Source: Paramacrobiotus richtersi (lineage: Eukaryota > Tardigrada > Eutardigrada > Parachela > Macrobiotidae). Taken from it: a stretch of 47,036 nucleotides of DNA. The stretch's first letter is position 1; every line of letters starts with the position of its first letter. Of the stretch, positions 44,965 to 47,036 are shown one piece after another. A model generated the notes under the pieces. It searched no databases and had not been told where the DNA came from. It worked only from the letters and a program-made list of their open reading frames with translations. A program made the position numbers and the translations under genes. The DNA is taken from positions 1 through 47,036 of the forward strand of contig JAQGAU010000059.1 of the NCBI GenBank assembly GCA_034698045.1. The letters are read 5' to 3'.

Positions 44965-46911
44965 CTTCAATAAATCACATTTTTCACGGAACTCGCAATA
45001 TATCTGTATCACCCTTGCCCCCAATGCTTTTCAGATCAGCCATCCATCATGCTAGCATTCAGTGCAGGACAGACACCATCGTGACCTGAGATTAAATCAG
45101 ATTTATCCGCTCCCTTGTTCACGAACATCTCTGGAAAGTGTATCTGGCTTGTATACACGGCGGGGAAAAGTGTCCGGGTTAAGCTAAACGCCTGGGAGCA
45201 ATCAAGTTAATTTATCAAGCAGTAAAGCACTTTTGACTGGACAAAATGTACGCAGGACAAACTTTCGGCCCTCGGGAGGATCTGTACACAGGACGTTCTT
45301 ACCGTCCTCACGGCTTTTGCAGTTACAACTTAGAAGGCCAGTCGGTCGATCGTTTTTCTACGAAACCGTAAATGCTGAAAAATCCTAGAGCATGTTAACC
45401 AAAAAGGTTTCAGTGGGACCGGAACATGCTAACCCACTGCCTGATATCTCTCTAGTCTCAACCATCTATACAGTGGCCATTTGTCCTTTTGTAGATTTAT
45501 TAAGCTGCACGTATATGGGCCTGTTTTGGATTCACAAGCAAACTGAAACAGCGGAGCTTGCGATGCTGTACAGCGCGAACAGTTTGGAAATTTGCCGGGC
45601 ACTTATCAACGTGCGGCTATAGCCCCACTTCCACAATTTACCACACAAAACTTGTATTTAATACATTTGTACAACCGCGCAGTAGTTCAAACAATCACGA
45701 GAAATACTACATACCGGAACAGCACAGATGATCAACCCGAACTTGGCAGAGATATAGTTAGGTTTACCTTGGTTTTGAACATCCATTCTGGATACAGGGT
45801 TACACCCTTCGGATACGGATACTGCCACACCAAATACAATACAAATGCAATATAAACATGGCTTCATTGAGGTGTGCCCGATATTGTTCGAGCTAGACGA
45901 ATGGGCGTATTTTCTAGGAACACTTGAGTAAAGTAGGGTATCGGTAGAGTAATAAGGGGGTACAATTGTCTGACGTCTGCCGCGGCGATTAATGACAGTT
46001 CACGGTTCTTTGCGTCGGTTTACGCTTGTGGTAGGTGCTCGCGAGATCCTTATCACTGTGTCGTTCAATAGTGGGACGCTACCTAATCAACTAGCACAAT
46101 ACATCGAAAATTAGGATACTCCGCATTCTGATGCTGGACTGCTACATTTGAGTGCGGTTCCAGTCAGTTATGACTTGCGAGTTGCGGTGCAGAAAATTTG
46201 TGATTAGAGTGTTAGCGCATGTATGTACATGTTCACCAAGTTTTAGGTTTACATCACAACACCGCGAGCAGCAGTCGAATATACATAGCTTAGCAACACA
46301 ACTTTCGCACGGACTCTCTCTTGGCTTTGCTTCTGCGTCTACAGCACGTAAAGCCGTTCCATGACCGTGAACTGGTGTGACACGCCGTGTCGGTTATCAG
46401 CACTGTGCAAACGTCGCTGTCACAGCACCCGTCAACAGGCACGAAGCGTTTCAGAACCCGCTAAAGAACGAACAGCGCTGCGGGGAGTCGTGTCACTGAT
46501 GTACTACCGCTGAAGCGCGGTATGCTTTTCGAGCAACGGATCCTGTGCGAAAGAATCATACACTCAAAAATTACAAAATCCGTCCTGCTGAGTTCTTATG
46601 TTCCCGAAAGTCTTTATGACAGAGACCTTTTACATACCGAACCGTCTACCCCGAATAGCGACTATTATCAAAAGTGAATGGTTTTTCAAAAATTTTAGAA
46701 TGTGCCAGACAGCAACCAAACAAGCTTGTACGCAGCCTAACGCAGGTACTGAGAAACACTGGGGATTTCCAGTCCTCGAGGATTCCCGGTGTATCAGTTT
46801 CTTACAGACAGACTGTCTGAGACTCTCAGACAGTTACAGTATACACTCTTCCAACGACTGACCAACTTACCTTTAAGTTGTCATCCGATCTCGCACTGCC
46901 AACACAACAAT
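44965..46911. other. Non-coding stretch; may hide 5' exons of the Ig-domain gene
   Basis: Only short frames without domains. The missing first exons of the minus-strand Ig-domain gene should lie here, but I could not pick them out. Confidence 0.35.
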
Positions 46912-47036
46912 CGAGAACCGGGCGGCTGTATATTTAACGACCACAGCAGTCTGGTCAATGCAGGGAAAACCGAGAACCGGGCGGCTGTATATTTAACGAC
47001 CACAGCAGTCTGGTCAATGCAGGGAAAACCGAGAAC
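46912..47036. repeat. 59-bp tandem repeat at the window edge
   Basis: CGAGAACCGGGCGGCTGTAT starts at 46912 and again at 46971, and the next unit begins at 47030. The period is exactly 59 nt and the copies are identical as far as visible. The array runs off the end of the window, so its true length is unknown. Confidence 0.9.

Overview
The window is nuclear DNA from an invertebrate animal. Genes are split into many short exons (down to 25 nt) by mostly 40-150 nt GT-AG introns, a tRNA-Tyr carries an intron, AATAAA signals follow some stop codons, and non-coding stretches are full of small inverted-repeat transposons and dispersed repeats. The linked receptor guanylate cyclases and a DHRS11/farnesol-dehydrogenase-like reductase fit an ecdysozoan with compact introns. 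A tardigrade is my best guess, but this is inference from gene style and nothing here proves it. I saw no bacterial, viral or CRISPR features.

Layout. 1-7.8 kb: no convincing conserved gene; a composite SINE/repeat duplicated at 0.6-0.9 and 2.2-2.6 kb, one possible small secreted peptide on the minus strand, and a second repeat family at 4.85 and 6.07 kb. 7.86-11.57 kb: two plus-strand, three-exon genes for related cysteine-rich secreted proteins, with tRNA-Tyr(GUA) between them. 11.69-17.05 kb (minus), 19.18-24.82 kb (minus) and 32.32-37.82 kb (plus): three receptor guanylate cyclases, called GC1, GC2 and GC3 here. I could join all of their exons in frame into 1024, 1012 and 1005 residues, with no stop codon or frameshift. 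25.2-30.1 kb: a GC-rich inserted segment and two non-autonomous transposons, each flanked by a perfect 9-bp target-site duplication. 30.86-31.72 kb: a foldback element that is almost entirely palindromic. 37.8-41.9 kb: nothing I can call a gene. 41.98-43.20 kb: an intact five-exon short-chain dehydrogenase. 43.56-45.0 kb (minus): the 3' part of a gene with an Ig-like domain. 46.91 kb to the window end: a 59-bp tandem repeat running off the edge.

How it works together. Each cyclase has a signal peptide, a natriuretic-receptor-type ligand-binding ectodomain, one membrane span, a kinase-homology domain, a coiled coil and a class III cyclase domain, so each looks like a receptor coupling an extracellular ligand to cGMP. 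Two features are unusual. First, the ectodomain of GC2 is close to GC1, while its transmembrane and cytoplasmic part is close to GC3, with the switch near exon 10/11; GC2 looks like a mosaic. Second, all three carry Glu where the first metal-binding Asp of the cyclase should be, and Arg in place of the Gly before the second metal Asp. The cluster may therefore be a diverged receptor subfamily with altered catalysis, reshuffled by duplication and conversion.
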